Of a DNA stretch of 64,000 nucleotides, positions 62,761-64,000 are shown in pieces (the first letter of the stretch is position 1; every line of letters starts with the position of its first letter). The notes under the pieces are model-generated. The model saw nothing but the letters and a program-made list of their open reading frames with translations. It had not been told where the DNA came from and ran no database searches. A program made the translations under genes and the position numbers. The DNA is taken from NCBI GenBank assembly GCA_013400975.1, contig WBMZ01010822.1, positions 124,001 through 188,000 of the forward strand. The letters run 5' to 3'. This DNA comes from Atrichornis clamosus (lineage: Eukaryota > Chordata > Aves > Passeriformes > Menuridae).

Positions 62761-64000
62761 ACCCTGCCCAGAACACCTGGATTCCTAAAATTTTTTCTGC
62801 TTGAAGCTGCAAAAAGTACCCGAAATGTCTATTACATCTGGGAGTAAACCACACAGGTCTTGAAGCAGGCATGTGGAGCCTCAATGTACCAATCCTTCTA
62901 ACTTGAGAATCTAGGAGCATTAATTATCTGGAGAAGAGGCACAACTATAGTATGAATAGACAGAATTTACAGATATCGTCTCTGGCTGCAGAAGATAAAA
63001 GCTGTTTTAAGAAGAAATCCTAGAGCAGCAAAGAGAGAGACTAAAAAAACTTTGAAATAGAAACTCAAGAGATTTCTTCCACTATTATATTTCTCTATAG
63101 CAAGCAAACTTTTCCAGAAAGATAATTGATAACTTATACACACAGTAGATCCCTAAAGCCAAGCTCATTGTACAGGCACAAATGTCAAAGATTTTGAATA
63201 ACGGAGAGTTGTGTGTGAGGTTTGTGCTAAAGGTAAACCAATCATATGAATATCTGCAGGCTGTTGTCCAATAGCTGATTAGGACTTTGCTGTGAGTTCT
63301 CTTCCATGAAGAAACTAGCAGCTGCTTTTGCCATCAAAAGTTCTAGTTTTAAAAACCCAAAGTACATATGGCCCTTAGACTTTTTAAACTAGGCTGCAAG
63401 AAACTTCAAAGTTCAATGTAGGTCAGCTTTTCCTTTGTGTTTACCTAGAGTATTCCACTGCACTTTGGTTCTGCAGGCTGTATGTACATCTGGTTCTATT
63501 CAACAGTTTTGGGTGGCATCTTCTGTATTTAGTGTGTCCCTGATCTCTCAAGAGTTTTCTGAATCTGGGGCTGAATCCCAGACTCTGCCATTGCCAGTGC
63601 TTATGATCACTGGCCTGTTCAAAAAGCAAGGACTCCAAGAAATTCTACTTCCTGTGGGCATTTTTGACTTAACTAACAAGTCTTGAACACTTTTTAAGGA
63701 AGAATTCAATTTCTTATGCATGTTTTCTATATATGAAGTAAATCAGCCTCTCAGAGTGTCAATTAATCAAAAATTGGCTTTTACAAAATAATCAAATAAT
63801 GAATGTTAATGGTTTAAAAGTTCTGTAATAGTAAAATCCTTTCTTTCTTTTCCTTCTTGCTCTACTGAAGGGGAAAAAAATAGTAAATTAAGTTTAAATG
63901 TTCATCAGATATGGCATGCACATTTGAGCTTAGTTTGTACTGTGAAATGTAGTTGGTTTCCAGCCATCTAGAAGGGGGAAAAAAAAGCTTCAGCTGTCTT
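62761..64000. other. Unique AT-rich DNA, no gene seen
   Basis: The first 200 bases may be further decayed CR1. The overlapping frames at 63435-63686 (plus) and 63441-63638 (minus) have no recognisable domain. No RNA gene, promoter or repeat is otherwise seen up to the window end. Confidence 0.5.

Noticed and set aside
1..64000. CRISPR arrays, operons, insertion sequences or phage genes
   Set aside because: There are no regularly spaced repeats, no dense ORF blocks and no ribosome-binding pattern. CR1 elements show the DNA is vertebrate.

Overview
The window looks like 64 kb of vertebrate nuclear DNA, most likely from a bird. It is AT-rich throughout and CpG-poor, and it has no dense ORF layout, ribosome-binding pattern or operon. 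The best clue to the lineage is the repeats: CR1 LINE 3' ends in several states of decay, including one well-preserved copy (25000-25255) that ends in the octamer-like tail typical of avian CR1. Sparse repeats dominated by CR1, with no Alu, B1, MIR or L1 sequence recognised, fit a bird genome. I cannot name the species or chromosome from sequence alone.

I recognise no protein-coding gene, rRNA, tRNA, snRNA or microRNA with confidence. All open frames are short (at most about 140 codons), carry no recognisable domain and occur on both strands at the density expected of noncoding DNA. The region is best read as intergenic (a gene desert) or the inside of a very large intron. One protein-like open segment on the minus strand (28741-28926) is flagged as a weak exon candidate.

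Layout: 1-25 kb is unique AT-rich DNA with homopolymer and TC or TA tracts, a dense GATA-motif cluster near 14.4-14.5 kb, a GTTAAC inverted repeat at 17.15 kb and stretches near 18.7, 20.1 and 21.1 kb that look like conserved noncoding elements. A young-looking CR1 lies at 25.0 kb and an ancient CR1 at 37.3-37.9 kb. Degraded CR1 pieces lie at 50.7 kb and 62.65 kb, with a doubtful one at 46.2 kb. From 42 to 59 kb there are further enhancer-like stretches, two short tandem duplications, a G/T-rich tract at 58.1 kb and two perfect palindromes at 59.3-59.46 kb.

I see no new biological system here. The observations most worth checking are the GATA cluster, the enhancer-like stretches (conservation cannot be judged from one sequence), the palindrome pair and the weak exon candidate.
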